Positions 1 to 8,934 of a DNA stretch of 64,000 nt are shown here, piece after piece. The notes beneath the pieces are model-generated. The model had not been told where the DNA came from, made no database searches, and saw only the letters and a program-made list of their open reading frames with translations. The DNA is from Leadbetterella sp035299025 (GTDB taxonomy: Bacteria; Bacteroidota; Bacteroidia; Cytophagales; Spirosomataceae), in NCBI GenBank assembly GCA_035299025.1, contig DATGXK010000001.1, forward strand, positions 82,145-146,144, read 5' to 3'. Position numbers and translations under genes: made by a program. Positions within the stretch are counted from its first letter, which is position 1; each line of letters opens with the position of its first letter.

Positions 1-1
1 T

Positions 2-1321
2 GCAAAAAAAGAAGGTTTTTCGAAAACAGGAGGAACTTCTGACAAATTCCCAAAGAGAGAATTCAAGCCCAATACCTACGGAAAACCTGAAGACAATAGA
101 TTTCCAAAGCGAGACTTCAAGTCTAGTACTTATGGCAAACCCGAAGGTGCATCTGAGCGATTCACGAAAAGAGATGTAGAAAATCTTGGAAATTCTTACT
201 CAGATAGAAAATCACCGAGAAAAGACTTCAGAGCCGATACCAGCAAATCATCTGATAGATTTCCGAAAAAAGACTTCAAACCAAATACCAATAGGTTCAG
301 TGAAGAGAGGCCTTCAGATGGCAGATTCCCAAAGAGAGAAGATAAATACGGAAAGCCTGAGGGACGTACAGAAGGATTCCCTAAAAGAGAATTTAACAGA
401 GGCTCATTTGATAAAAATAGTGATAGGCCCAATTTCGAAAGAAAGGCATTCGATAGAAATACGGAAGCATCAAAACCTGAAGCTCGAAAATCGAATTATG
501 GAAACCCAAAAAATGAGAAAGCTGCATTTAGACCAAATTACGACGAGAGCTCTTTAAAAAGCAAACTTCCGCCAAAAGTAAGAACCAAAGTAGAAAAAGA
601 AGAGACTTTTACAGCCACCATCCGTCTCAATAGATATTTGGCCAATGCAGGTCTCTGCTCAAGAAGAGATGCCGATGAATTTATTGCCAGTGGACAAATC
701 ACTGTTAATGGAGAAGTTATTACCGAAATGGGCTACCAAGTGAAACCCACCGATGTAATCAAATATGGCAGAAAAATATTGAACAGAGAGAAATTGGTGT
801 ATGTACTTTTGAATAAACCAAAAGATTTCCTGACCACCACCGATGATCCTGAAGGCCGCAAAACGGTGATGGATTTGGTACAAAAGGCCTGCCCGGAGCG
901 GATTTATCCGGTAGGTAGATTAGACAGAGCCACCACAGGTCTATTGCTCATGACCAACGATGGCGAGTTGGCAGAGAAACTCTCGCATCCATCAAATGCC
1001 ATGAGAAAAATATACCAAGCAGAGTTGGACAAGAAGATAACACAAGAAGATTTTGATAAAATACTAGAAGGTGTAGAATTAGAAGACGGCCTCATAAAAG
1101 CAGATGACCTTTCGGTAATAACACCTGACCGTCAGGTGGTTGGAATTGAAATTCACAGTGGCAAGAACCGAATAGTTAGAAGGATATTTGAACATTTGGG
1201 GTATGAAGTAACCAAACTTGACCGCACCACTTATGCGGGGCTTACAAAGAAGGACTTGCCGAGAGGTAATTGGAGATTTTTGACTGAAAAAGAAGTAATT
1301 AGATTGAAGTATTTAATTTGA
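2..1321 (+). CDS. Pseudouridine synthase, RluB/RsuA family, with long basic N-terminal extension (5' partial)
   Basis: This enzyme isomerises uridine in rRNA. The conserved part begins near 620 with an S4 RNA-binding domain (RLNRYLANAGLCSRRDADEF) followed by the catalytic domain with the GRLDRATTGLLL motif, whose Asp is the family's catalytic residue. The frame is open without a stop from base 2, so the start lies before the window. The roughly 205 visible extra residues are low-complexity and rich in Lys, Arg, Asn, Phe and Pro, built from degenerate units of the type RFPKRDFK..TYGKPE. An ATG at 638 would cut into the S4 domain and is not the start. Basic extensions of this kind are common on this enzyme in Bacteroidota and probably contact rRNA, but that role is inferred. 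RluB and RsuA-like specificity cannot be separated here. Confidence 0.9.
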   Translation, partial: AKKEGFSKTGGTSDKFPKREFKPNTYGKPEDNRFPKRDFKSSTYGKPEGASERFTKRDVENLGNSYSDRKSPRKDFRADTSKSSDRFPKKDFKPNTNRFSEERPSDGRFPKREDKYGKPEGRTEGFPKREFNRGSFDKNSDRPNFERKAFDRNTEASKPEARKSNYGNPKNEKAAFRPNYDESSLKSKLPPKVRTKVEKEETFTATIRLNRYLANAGLCSRRDADEFIASGQITVNGEVITEMGYQVKPTDVIKYGRKILNREKLVYVLLNKPKDFLTTTDDPEGRKTVMDLVQKACPERIYPVGRLDRATTGLLLMTNDGELAEKLSHPSNAMRKIYQAELDKKITQEDFDKILEGVELEDGLIKADDLSVITPDRQVVGIEIHSGKNRIVRRIFEHLGYEVTKLDRTTYAGLTKKDLPRGNWRFLTEKEVIRLKYLI

Positions 1322-1335
1322 TTTTGATAATTTTG
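1304..1335 (+). promoter_or_regulatory. Bacteroidota-type promoter for the helical protein gene
   Basis: TTG at 1304-1306 and TAATTTTG at 1328-1335 are separated by 21 nt, which matches the -33/-7 layout of the Bacteroidota primary sigma factor. The -7 box lies about 33 nt before the ATG at 1368. Confidence 0.6.
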
Positions 1336-1367
1336 TAAATAAAAATAAACAGTAAACTAAAATAACA

Positions 1368-1949
1368 ATGGAAGAGAATAAAAAGGATATCGTTGACCAA
1401 GCAACTGACGCAGCCGCTGAAGCGAAAAATACAGCTGCCGATAAAATAGCTGATGTAAAAGACGCTGCTGCCGAAAAACTTGCAGACATAAAAGAAGACG
1501 CCGCTGAAGTCGTAACAAACCTTAAAGCAGAAGCCGCCGAAACTTTGGCTGACGCAAAAGAAAAAGTGAGCGAATTGGCTAGTGAAGCCACAGAAGCTTT
1601 CAATTCTGCAAAAGAAAAAGTGAGCGAACTGATAGATACAGATAAAATCAAAGCGGAAGCTGCTGAGAAATTGGCCGATGCCAAAGCTATGGCTGGAAAT
1701 TTGGCAGGTGAAGCCACAGAAGCATTCAATTCAGCAAAAGCCAAAGTTACAGAATTGGTAAACGCCGAATCGGTAGCGGAGTTTAAGAACGAAGCGGCTG
1801 AGAAATTGGGCGATTTGAAAGAAGATGCTGAGGAAGCCCTAAACAAAGCAAAAGACAAAGCAAACGAATTGGCCGGGGAAGCTGAAGAAGCTGTTACTCA
1901 AGTAGCTGCTAAAGCAAAAGGTTTCTTTGCTAGACTTTTTGGAAAATAA
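1368..1949 (+). CDS. Ala/Glu/Lys-rich helical repeat protein
   Basis: The 193-residue product is almost entirely Ala, Glu, Lys and Asp in 11-residue-like amphipathic repeats such as AAEKLADIKEDAAE and ATEAFNSAKEKVSEL, some nearly identical. It has no signal peptide and ends in a short aromatic tail (GFFARLFGK). The pattern resembles apolipoprotein-like, YtxH-like or LEA-type stress proteins that form long helices on membranes. No enzymatic motif is present. A membrane-associated or stress-protective role is only an inference. The gene has its own promoter and a strong terminator, so it is monocistronic. Confidence 0.75.
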   Translation: MEENKKDIVDQATDAAAEAKNTAADKIADVKDAAAEKLADIKEDAAEVVTNLKAEAAETLADAKEKVSELASEATEAFNSAKEKVSELIDTDKIKAEAAEKLADAKAMAGNLAGEATEAFNSAKAKVTELVNAESVAEFKNEAAEKLGDLKEDAEEALNKAKDKANELAGEAEEAVTQVAAKAKGFFARLFGK

Positions 1950-1951
1950 TA

Positions 1952-1990
1952 TTTAAAACCCAATCCAACGATTGGGTTTTAAAATTGATT
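1952..1990 (+). terminator. Rho-independent terminator
   Basis: A perfect 14-bp stem (TTTAAAACCCAATC / GATTGGGTTTTAAA, 1952-1965 and 1970-1983) with a 4-nt loop begins three bases after the stop of the helical protein gene. Confidence 0.8.
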
Positions 1991-2074
1991 TAATTTTCAT
2001 TTTTTTCTGAAATATCTATTTTTACTATATAAATTATTATTTCTAAAAATATCATTTATACTATTATTTCAGAA

Positions 2075-2115
2075 TAAAATAAAAGACCTCTAAAGTCTAA
2101 AGACTAAAGAGGCCT
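2075..2115 (-). terminator. Terminator of the T9SS cargo gene
   Basis: An imperfect 14-bp stem (2084-2097 with 2102-2115, 4-nt loop, one 2-nt internal mismatch) is followed on the minus strand by a T-rich run. It lies just past the stop at 2134. Confidence 0.6.
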
Positions 2116-2133
2116 TACGTACTATAACAACAA

Positions 2134-2898
2134 TCAGTCAATCTTCACTTTTCTGCTAATACCATCTTCGCCCTGAGAAACAATAACGAAATACGTTCCC
2201 TTGGCCCCTTTATTCAATTTTATTTGCCCCACGTATTCGCCTTCGAAATTCTTGGCCTCCTCTTTGGCTTTCACATTTCCTTGCAGATCCAAAATCGTTA
2301 TGTTAACATCACCTGCTTTGGGAGCAAAGAATCTAATATTGAGCACATTGGTCTCCGGTTTGTTTGTAAACACATCGACACTTCTAATTGTGGAAGGTTC
2401 CATTACCTTTTTCATGCGATCGTCAAAAACCTCCATATCAAAATTTCTGATTCTGTAAGGTATATCTGCAACGTGGTCAGACAACCTATCCATCTCAAAA
2501 TGAAACTCCTTCATTTTACCCTTTGGAAAAGAGCCATCCTTTGGAAATCTCCCACGGCCCACTATCACGTCATTGTCTTCTGACCACTCAAATTCCTCAT
2601 CTCCATCGCCTTTCACTATGACCTTCACGCGTTTTTCTCCGCCACCTTTTTTGTCCACAATCACGGTGTCCAATTGCTCATCAAGAATCATCACATTAGA
2701 CTCTCCGTCTTTCACGTCAATTTCCTTCTCCGTAATTTCAACTTTTCCATTGACATTCTTCTCAATTCGCACTTTCTTTTTGCCAGGAGTGTCCGAATCC
2801 ATCACTTCGGTTCTTATTTCTTTCTTAATCTCCTTTTTCTGGGCCATCACATTTACATATGCCGTACAAGCCACTAAAATTGTTATTACTTTTTTCAT
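2134..2898 (-). CDS. Secreted protein with type IX secretion C-terminal sorting domain
   Basis: The protein has 254 residues with a Sec signal peptide at the N-terminus (MKKVITILVACTAYVNVMAQ). The middle is charged and rich in Gly, Asp, Glu and Lys, with no recognised fold. The last 75 residues match the Por secretion tail: a beta-rich segment starting NVLNIRFFAPKAGDVNITI, then GxYVGxI, GTYFVIVS and a terminal KVKID strand. Cargo of this kind is exported across the outer membrane by T9SS and either released or anchored to A-LPS. The function of the mature part is unknown. Confidence 0.85.
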   Translation of the reverse strand: MKKVITILVACTAYVNVMAQKKEIKKEIRTEVMDSDTPGKKKVRIEKNVNGKVEITEKEIDVKDGESNVMILDEQLDTVIVDKKGGGEKRVKVIVKGDGDEEFEWSEDNDVIVGRGRFPKDGSFPKGKMKEFHFEMDRLSDHVADIPYRIRNFDMEVFDDRMKKVMEPSTIRSVDVFTNKPETNVLNIRFFAPKAGDVNITILDLQGNVKAKEEAKNFEGEYVGQIKLNKGAKGTYFVIVSQGEDGISRKVKID

Positions 2899-3109
2899 TT
2901 TGTTTTAAGTTTTTTTTTAATCAATAGATAAAATATTTTTACGAAGGTTGCATTTTTCTTCTTTTGGAGACTTACATTTAATCTTAAAAAAAGTTAAATA
3001 CCATCTCATAAGCCCAAAGTCATTTTTTGCTAAAATCGCCAAACCAATAATTCAACAGCCTTAGAAAACTTTGGCACTTCAATTTAGAGAAAGAATAAAA
3101 ACATAAAAA

Positions 3110-3403
3110 ATGCTGGTCTGAGTTGTAAAAATGACTTTTAAAATTGATAAAATAGAAGAGTTTCTTGATTTTCTGGAAGACAAGAAACTACTCATCAGAA
3201 ACTTTCCTGGTTGCAGAATGGTGGAGATTTTACAAGATTTTGACAATCCAACCATTCTCATGACCCATAGCCATTGGGAATCTGCAGCTGATCTTGAAAA
3301 ATATCGAAACTCCGAATTATTCAAATTTGTATGGTCGAACACAAAAATCCATTTCGACGGTAAACCAGAGGCATTTTCTATGTTATCTTTGGATAAACTT
3401 TAA
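3110..3403 (+). pseudogene. Antibiotic-biosynthesis-monooxygenase (ABM) domain protein with in-frame TGA at codon 4
   Basis: The 90-residue frame from ATG 3131 encodes an ABM-type dimeric alpha/beta barrel (FLEDKKLLIRNFPGCRMVEI, then HWESAADLEKYRNSELF). The family normally begins with a short strand close to MLVRVVKMTF. Exactly that peptide is encoded upstream in the same frame: ATG CTG GTC TGA GTT GTA AAA ATG ACT TTT from 3110. TGA replaces the expected CGA (Arg). Translation either restarts at 3131, losing most of the first strand, or the gene is dead. A sequencing error could also explain it. Proteins with this domain include small haem or quinone monooxygenases, and the substrate here is unknown. 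Confidence 0.7.
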
Positions 3404-3420
3404 CGAATTTCTATTCGTTA
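3401..3420 (+). other. Small hairpin overlapping the ABM stop codon
   Basis: TAACGAAT (3401-3408) and ATTCGTTA (3413-3420) form an 8-bp stem with a 4-nt loop that begins at the TAA stop. There is no clean T-run after it, so it may be a weak terminator or an mRNA end. Confidence 0.35.
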
Positions 3421-3445
3421 GAACTTTATAAAAATCAGCATTAAT

Positions 3446-3640
3446 ATGAAATACAGCATTCTGCTTTCTGTTTTTTTATTTTTTGGCTTTAGTTCTATGG
3501 CCACGGTTGTCAATTACGAAACACAAACTGAGGAATTTGATGGCCGCAGGAGAAAAAAAGACGGTTCTTATAAAAAAAAGAACCACACTCTGAAAAAACT
3601 AATTCAAGGTAAAAGATACTGCGACTGCCCGAAACACTGA
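3446..3640 (+). CDS. Small secreted basic protein of unknown function
   Basis: This 64-residue product has a hydrophobic signal peptide (MKYSILLSVFLFFGFSSMA) and a short mature part of about 45 residues, rich in Lys and Arg (RRRKKDGSYKKK), with two cysteines (CDC) near the end. No family is recognised. The stop lies 4 nt before the next start, so it is probably co-transcribed with the hydrolase and peptidase genes that follow. Confidence 0.65.
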   Translation: MKYSILLSVFLFFGFSSMATVVNYETQTEEFDGRRRKKDGSYKKKNHTLKKLIQGKRYCDCPKH

Positions 3641-3644
3641 TATC

Positions 3645-4691
3645 ATGCAGAAATTACTTTTGTTTTTCCTTTCCTGTCTCGCTCTTCCATCTTTCAGTCA
3701 GAATTTTAATGAAAGGGAAGTGGAGTTTTGGGATTTGAGCAAAACATTTAAGCTAAGTGGCACACTCACCACACCGAAGGATTTGAAAAAATTTCCGGTG
3801 GCGGTTTTGATTTCGGGCTCGGGCCAAACAGACAGAGACGAAACCTTTGGTAAACATAAACTTTTTAAATCCTTGGCTGAATATTTGAGCAACAACGGAA
3901 TCGGGGTTCTGAGATATGACGACAGAGGTGGTTACAAATCTGGTGGTCCAAAAACATCTCAGAGCACAACAGAAGAGTTGGGTCTTGATGCCGTAGCTGC
4001 CGTGCAGTATTTGCAAACCGAGCTGAAATTCAAAAAAATTGGCATCATAGGCCACAGTGAAGGAGGAGGATTGGCACCATTGGTAGCTTCAAAAATAAAA
4101 AATCCGGCTTTTGTAGTCGCTATGGCAGGGCCAGCACATTCGGGCAAAAAAATATTAATTAGGCAAAATATAGACATTTATGAGAATATGGGTGTTCCGA
4201 AAGAACACGTAGAGCATTTCATAAGCAGTTTTTTCGAGCCCATGCTGTCAGAAGTAGTCAGAGAAACAGATAGCACATACAAGGCACAGACTATCAAGCA
4301 AATAGCTGAAAAATATAAGGAGCAATACAAAGGCGAAAGCTTTGTTCTGACTGCCTCCGCTAGCAATACACCCATTTTGATGAAACAACTTAACAATAAG
4401 TGGTTTATCAGTTTTCTTCAATATGAGCCTATCAGTCATTGGGCCAAATTAAAATGTCGAACATTGGCACTAAACGGTAGTCTAGATATGCAAGTGGCAG
4501 CAATCTCTAACCTTTCGGCCATAGAAAAATTGGGCAATAAACATATAAAAACTCAAGTTTTGCCACAGCACAATCACCTTTTTCAGTTAGCAAAAACGGG
4601 TGGTCCACAAGAATACTTGCAGTTAAAAGATGGTATTTCAGACCAGACACTTATCGCCATTAAAGAATTCATCATAGGCTCAAAACCCTAA
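3645..4691 (+). CDS. Secreted alpha/beta hydrolase (S33/dienelactone-hydrolase-like)
   Basis: The protein has 348 residues with a signal peptide ending near SFSQ. The alpha/beta-hydrolase fold is visible: an oxyanion-side segment ISGSGQTDRDE near residue 57, a DDRGGYKSGG turn, the nucleophile elbow GHSEGG with Ser138, and a late PQHNHLF with the probable catalytic His. This matches periplasmic or secreted esterases and peptidases of the S33 group that are common in Bacteroidota. The substrate is not predictable. It lies 4 nt after the small secreted gene and 9 nt before the M1 peptidase, which suggests one operon of exported hydrolases. Confidence 0.85.
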   Translation: MQKLLLFFLSCLALPSFSQNFNEREVEFWDLSKTFKLSGTLTTPKDLKKFPVAVLISGSGQTDRDETFGKHKLFKSLAEYLSNNGIGVLRYDDRGGYKSGGPKTSQSTTEELGLDAVAAVQYLQTELKFKKIGIIGHSEGGGLAPLVASKIKNPAFVVAMAGPAHSGKKILIRQNIDIYENMGVPKEHVEHFISSFFEPMLSEVVRETDSTYKAQTIKQIAEKYKEQYKGESFVLTASASNTPILMKQLNNKWFISFLQYEPISHWAKLKCRTLALNGSLDMQVAAISNLSAIEKLGNKHIKTQVLPQHNHLFQLAKTGGPQEYLQLKDGISDQTLIAIKEFIIGSKP

Positions 4692-4700
4692 CAAACTACT

Positions 4701-6575
4701 ATGTATCAAAAAGTTATAGTATTTATCCTTATTGCGAGCAGTCTATTTGCCAATTCTCCGAAAAGCAATAGAATAGCCAACTACGACATAAAAGTAAACC
4801 TCGACACTAAAAATAAGACTCTAAGAGGAAACCAAACGCTGACTTGGACCAACAAAACCTCCAAACCTACCTCGGAGCTCCAGTTTCATCTTTATCTAAA
4901 TGCATTTAAGGACGAGAATTCCACATTTTTTAAAGAGTCAGGTGGGCAACTGAGAGGAGATAAAATGGATACCACCAAACTTAGAAATTTTGGAAACATT
5001 TACCTGAGCACCTTAAAAATTCGAAATGGGGAAAATCTATACCCAAAAATCAAATTTATACAACCCGATGACCTCAATACTTATGACAAAACAGTAGTTC
5101 AAGTAAAACTCACAAAAGCCATTAATCCAGGCGAAACAGTAGTTTTAGAAATGGATTTCAGAGCTAAACTTCCGAAGATTTTTGCCCGAACAGGTTGGGC
5201 AGACCATGACTACTTTTTTATAGGACAGTGGTTTCCAAAAATTGGAGTACTGGAAGAGAGCGGAAAGTGGAATTGCCATCAGTTCCATGCAAATACGGAG
5301 TTTTTTGCTGATTTTGGCAATTACAATGTACAAATTACACTTCCTCAGAACTTTGCAGTGGCTGCCACCGGAGAAAAAATCTCAGAAATAAAAAACAAAA
5401 ACAACATCAAAACCGTAAGTTTTTCAGCAACGGATGTTCATGACTTTGCATGGACTACCTCCCCACATTATAAATATCTGGAACAGCGATACAAAGGCAT
5501 AAAAATAATGGCCTATATGCAGCCAGAGCACTTTCACTTGGCCAATAGATATTTTGAATCCGCCCAAAACTCCATTAATTACATGGAAAAGAGAGTAGGA
5601 AAATACCCCCACAGTACTTTGTCGCTTATAGACCCGAGCTTATCTGGGTCGGGGTCTGGTGGCATGGAATACCCAACACTGATTACCTGCGGAAGTTATT
5701 GGGGAGTAGAAAGTTGGGGAAAGTTTCAGGAAGTGGTAACGATTCATGAATTTGTTCATCAGTATTTTCAAGGAATGGTGGCCAGCAACGAATTCGAGAA
5801 TTCTTGGATGGACGAAGGATTTACGCAATATTACGAAGGCCGAATAATGCAAGAGTATTACAAAAGCCAACAAGCAAACATTTTTGGGTTTACATTACAC
5901 GACATGGCTTCTTCAAGAGCATCTTATGTAATGATGGACAATCCAAAAATAACTGAAATAAGAAGAAACGCTTGGAGTTACCCGGGTGGTACGTATGGAA
6001 TAATGACCTACCAGAAAACCGCCACATGGCTCAAAACTTTAGAGGGACTTCTGGGAACCCAAAATATGGATTTATTGATGCAGACTTACTTTGCAAGATT
6101 TAAATTCAAACACCCACAGCCGCAGGACTTTATAGATACAGCCAATGAAATTGCCTCAAAACATACCAAATTTGTCAATTTAGATTGGTTTTTTAAGCAG
6201 GTTCTGTTTGAAGCCCCTGACTGCGATTATGCCGTAGCCGACCTCACAAATGCACCTCGAAAACAAGCCGCATTCGGCTCTTTCACTGTCAATCGTTTGG
6301 GAGAAATGATTTTTCCTAGCGATATAAAAGTGGTTTTTGATGATAATAAATTTGAAATCATGCATTGGTCGGGAGCTGAGAGGTACAAAAAATACAAGTT
6401 TAGGAAAAGGATAAAATACGTTCAGATAGACCCGGGGTATATCAACTGGATGGATCTGAACATGATCAACAATTCAGCTGCGGCCAAAGAGCCAACAAAA
6501 GCTGCTGCCAAATACAGCACCAAGATACTTTTTTGGGTTCAAAGAATATTATTTTTCTTTGGAGGATTGGGTTGA
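4701..6575 (+). CDS. M1-family zinc metallopeptidase
   Basis: The 624-residue protein starts with a signal peptide (MYQKVIVFILIASSLFANS). It carries the M1 zinc site HEFVH at 349-353 with the third ligand Glu372 in SWMDEG, a spacing of HEXXH-X18-E as in gluzincin aminopeptidases. The exopeptidase motif appears as GSGSGGMEYPT just upstream of the zinc site, slightly different from GAMEN. The N-terminal 200 residues form the beta-sandwich typical of the family. The C-terminus ends in a hydrophobic stretch (KILFWVQRILFFFGG) that could be a membrane anchor. It probably trims peptides in the periplasm or at the surface. Confidence 0.88.
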   Translation: MYQKVIVFILIASSLFANSPKSNRIANYDIKVNLDTKNKTLRGNQTLTWTNKTSKPTSELQFHLYLNAFKDENSTFFKESGGQLRGDKMDTTKLRNFGNIYLSTLKIRNGENLYPKIKFIQPDDLNTYDKTVVQVKLTKAINPGETVVLEMDFRAKLPKIFARTGWADHDYFFIGQWFPKIGVLEESGKWNCHQFHANTEFFADFGNYNVQITLPQNFAVAATGEKISEIKNKNNIKTVSFSATDVHDFAWTTSPHYKYLEQRYKGIKIMAYMQPEHFHLANRYFESAQNSINYMEKRVGKYPHSTLSLIDPSLSGSGSGGMEYPTLITCGSYWGVESWGKFQEVVTIHEFVHQYFQGMVASNEFENSWMDEGFTQYYEGRIMQEYYKSQQANIFGFTLHDMASSRASYVMMDNPKITEIRRNAWSYPGGTYGIMTYQKTATWLKTLEGLLGTQNMDLLMQTYFARFKFKHPQPQDFIDTANEIASKHTKFVNLDWFFKQVLFEAPDCDYAVADLTNAPRKQAAFGSFTVNRLGEMIFPSDIKVVFDDNKFEIMHWSGAERYKKYKFRKRIKYVQIDPGYINWMDLNMINNSAAAKEPTKAAAKYSTKILFWVQRILFFFGGLG

Positions 6576-6661
6576 AAATAATACATGCCTTGTAATGTGC
6601 TATTAGAGGCGATTTTAGTTTAATAAGATTCTATGATTGAAAGGAAAAGTATGCTTAAAAA

Positions 6662-7309
6662 TTACTTTTCTTCACTTTTAAGTATTCCAACCAACTCAGT
6701 AGTGTTGTTGATATTGGTTTTGCGGAGCATATTGGCCCTGTGGTTTGAAACCGTTCTTACGCTCAAATCCAGTTTTTCCGCTATATCCTGACTACTCATG
6801 CCCTCAGCTACCAATCGTAAAATTTCAAGTTCTTTTTTAGACAGCAAATCCAGGACCGAACCTGCAGGCTTCGAACTGACTTTTTTGGTTTGTAGAGCTC
6901 CAACCAAAATTGCCGAAATAGCGGTAGGGAAGTATTTTTGGCCGTTAAAAACTTCCTCTATTGCCTTCACAATCTCCTCTTTTTCAGAGTCTTTCAACAA
7001 ATAACCATCTACGCCATTTTCTATACTTTTCAGAACATAATCTGGGTCGTTGTGCATCGAAAAGACCAGTTTTTTTACTTTGGGATTTAGTTTGGAAAGG
7101 TGTTTGGCCGTTTCCATACCTGACATTTCGGGCATATTCAAATCCAACAAAACCAAATCAACTTTGTTGTTTTTCACGAACTCCAGAGCTTCTCTCCCAC
7201 TGCTCACATCACCAACCAAATCGAGTGTGGTTTCGTCCTCTAACAGTGAAATGAGCCCTTTTCTGACTACGGCATGGTCGTCTACCAACAAAATCTTAAT
7301 CTTATTCAT
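6662..7309 (-). CDS. NarL/FixJ-family response regulator
   Basis: The protein has 215 residues. The receiver domain (about 1-120) has the acidic pair D10-D11, the phospho-acceptor D56 in LLDLNMPEMSG, and a late Lys in YLLKDSEKEE. The C-terminal 65 residues are a LuxR-type helix-turn-helix (LSKKELEILRLVAEGMSSQDIAEKL). Its start lies 6 nt after the stop of the histidine kinase, so the two are co-expressed partners. The pair follows nirB-nirD in the same orientation. I infer that it controls the nitrate-assimilation genes and that it may bind the repeated ATRAGTA-N4-TACTYAT sites, whose half-sites fit the NarL heptamer TACYNMT. Confidence 0.9.
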   Translation of the reverse strand: MNKIKILLVDDHAVVRKGLISLLEDETTLDLVGDVSSGREALEFVKNNKVDLVLLDLNMPEMSGMETAKHLSKLNPKVKKLVFSMHNDPDYVLKSIENGVDGYLLKDSEKEEIVKAIEEVFNGQKYFPTAISAILVGALQTKKVSSKPAGSVLDLLSKKELEILRLVAEGMSSQDIAEKLDLSVRTVSNHRANMLRKTNINNTTELVGILKSEEK

Positions 7310-7315
7310 CTGAAT

Positions 7316-8749
7316 TTACTTTTCGGAAGGCAATTTAATGAAAATATTGGTTCCTTCCTTGAGAGCGGTGGTTAGTTTAAAGGTTCCGTTCAGCAATTCA
7401 CACCTTGTTTTGATGTTCTTTATGCCATTGTGTATCAACGATTGGTTTTTCTCAAGAATATTTTGGCTCTCAAAGCCTACTCCATCATCAGAAATTTCCA
7501 GAAAAACTATGTCATCTTTCTCCAAAATCCTAAATACAATATTTTTGGCCTTGGCATGCTTAATTATGTTATTGCTTGCCTCTTGAATAATCCTGTAGAT
7601 ATTTATTTCTAGGTTCTGTGAAAGTCTTTCATTTAACAAATTGATGTCGAGCTTGACCTTGAGTTTGGTGCTTTTCTCTATCGATTCTTTTAGGATTTTC
7701 ATTACTGAAGATAGTCCAAAATCGCCCAAAACTGGCGGCATAAGATTGAAGGAAACAATCCGGGTGGCCTCTATCGTTTCTGATATAAGTTCGTTGAGAT
7801 TTCCCAATGTAGCGGCATATTTTGGATGTGTACTATCCAAAGATTTCAGTTTTCCCGCGGCTAGTTTCACGCCAGTGAGGAGCTGCCCCACCCCATCGTG
7901 CATTTCTCGAGACATTCGGCGACGTTCTTCTTCTTGCCCTTCTAACAATATGGCCGACCTGTTTTTTTCTTCCTGAAGCTGTGCTTCGTACTTTTCTTTG
8001 GTTACTTGTTCCAGTTTTTCCTGAGCCTGAAAGAGCATGCGGTTTGAAAACCTCAGTTGGTCGTTGGTTTCTTGGAGTTGTTTTTCAGAACTTGTCAATC
8101 TGGAAATCACCTCTTTTACATACATGGCCAAGGGATTGAAAATCATGAAGGCTTCTACCAAGAGCGTTCCGATGGTCAGGAACAAGAGAATAAGCTCGAA
8201 GGACTTAACAGAATCTACCCTTTTGGTGGCTTCTGCGTCATAACTGAACACTATTTTTTCCATTAATTCCAGATAAAGCCGCTCATTTTCTAGAATTTCA
8301 GCCTTGCTTTCATCGTTCAGGCTGTTGTCAGAAGCTTGTTTAAACAAAATTGAAAGCTTTGTAAAAGTCGGTTCTATATTTCGATAAAGTTCGGCTATTT
8401 CACGGCTATTGGTGACGTTATATTTTCTTGGACGTTCTAATTTGTTGTTTTTTAATGCTTCATGACTTTCTCTCCAAAGATTGTAGGCTGAAGGAAATAT
8501 TTTTAGATAAACCTCTTTTTGTTTTGCAGGAATTGTTGGGTCGTTGAGTATGAGGGAGATTTTAGTGAGGCGTTGACTAAGCATACGCTGGCGACCTGCT
8601 ATATTGATAACGTGTGAATCGTCTAACGAACTCGAAAGCGTAGATTGGATAATGATTTGTCCCAAAATAGTCAGGGACGCAACCACCAACAGTGCAAAAA
8701 TATATTGCACCTTTAATCTTTGCCCAACGGTTTTGTCTAAAGTCTCCAT
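7316..8749 (-). CDS. NarX-like sensor histidine kinase with PilJ-type sensor domain
   Basis: The protein has 477 residues. A first membrane helix lies at about 15-35, the extracytoplasmic region follows, and a second helix at about 183-205. The periplasmic part contains INIAGRQRMLSQRL (48-61), the PilJ/NarX-N signature, which is related to the nitrate-binding P-box of NarX and NarQ. A coiled linker (215-270) leads to a HisKA_3 domain with the phospho-acceptor His284 in SREMHDGVGQ, then a HATPase with ISDDGVGF. Position next to nirBD suggests that it senses nitrate or nitrite, but ligand binding is inferred. It is upstream of its response regulator. Confidence 0.88.
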   Translation of the reverse strand: METLDKTVGQRLKVQYIFALLVVASLTILGQIIIQSTLSSSLDDSHVINIAGRQRMLSQRLTKISLILNDPTIPAKQKEVYLKIFPSAYNLWRESHEALKNNKLERPRKYNVTNSREIAELYRNIEPTFTKLSILFKQASDNSLNDESKAEILENERLYLELMEKIVFSYDAEATKRVDSVKSFELILLFLTIGTLLVEAFMIFNPLAMYVKEVISRLTSSEKQLQETNDQLRFSNRMLFQAQEKLEQVTKEKYEAQLQEEKNRSAILLEGQEEERRRMSREMHDGVGQLLTGVKLAAGKLKSLDSTHPKYAATLGNLNELISETIEATRIVSFNLMPPVLGDFGLSSVMKILKESIEKSTKLKVKLDINLLNERLSQNLEINIYRIIQEASNNIIKHAKAKNIVFRILEKDDIVFLEISDDGVGFESQNILEKNQSLIHNGIKNIKTRCELLNGTFKLTTALKEGTNIFIKLPSEK

Positions 8750-8934
8750 TCTAAATCGGTTATTGAGACCAAAATTAATTTAAATGACTGTAGGATTATC
8801 TTATTTTAAAAAGATTCTGGCTTTGGTCTTCTAAATTGCTTTTTTAAAAAAAACAATGCTCACATTTTAATCTATTTAAAATTTGAGTAATTTTTTGGAA
8901 ACATGAATTCTGTAGGTAAAAAAAAGTGAGTACT

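Noticed and set aside
1313..1858. 181-codon minus-strand frame rich in Ala and Ser
   Set aside because: It is the antisense shadow of the Ala/Glu/Lys repeat protein, whose codon pattern keeps the opposite strand open.
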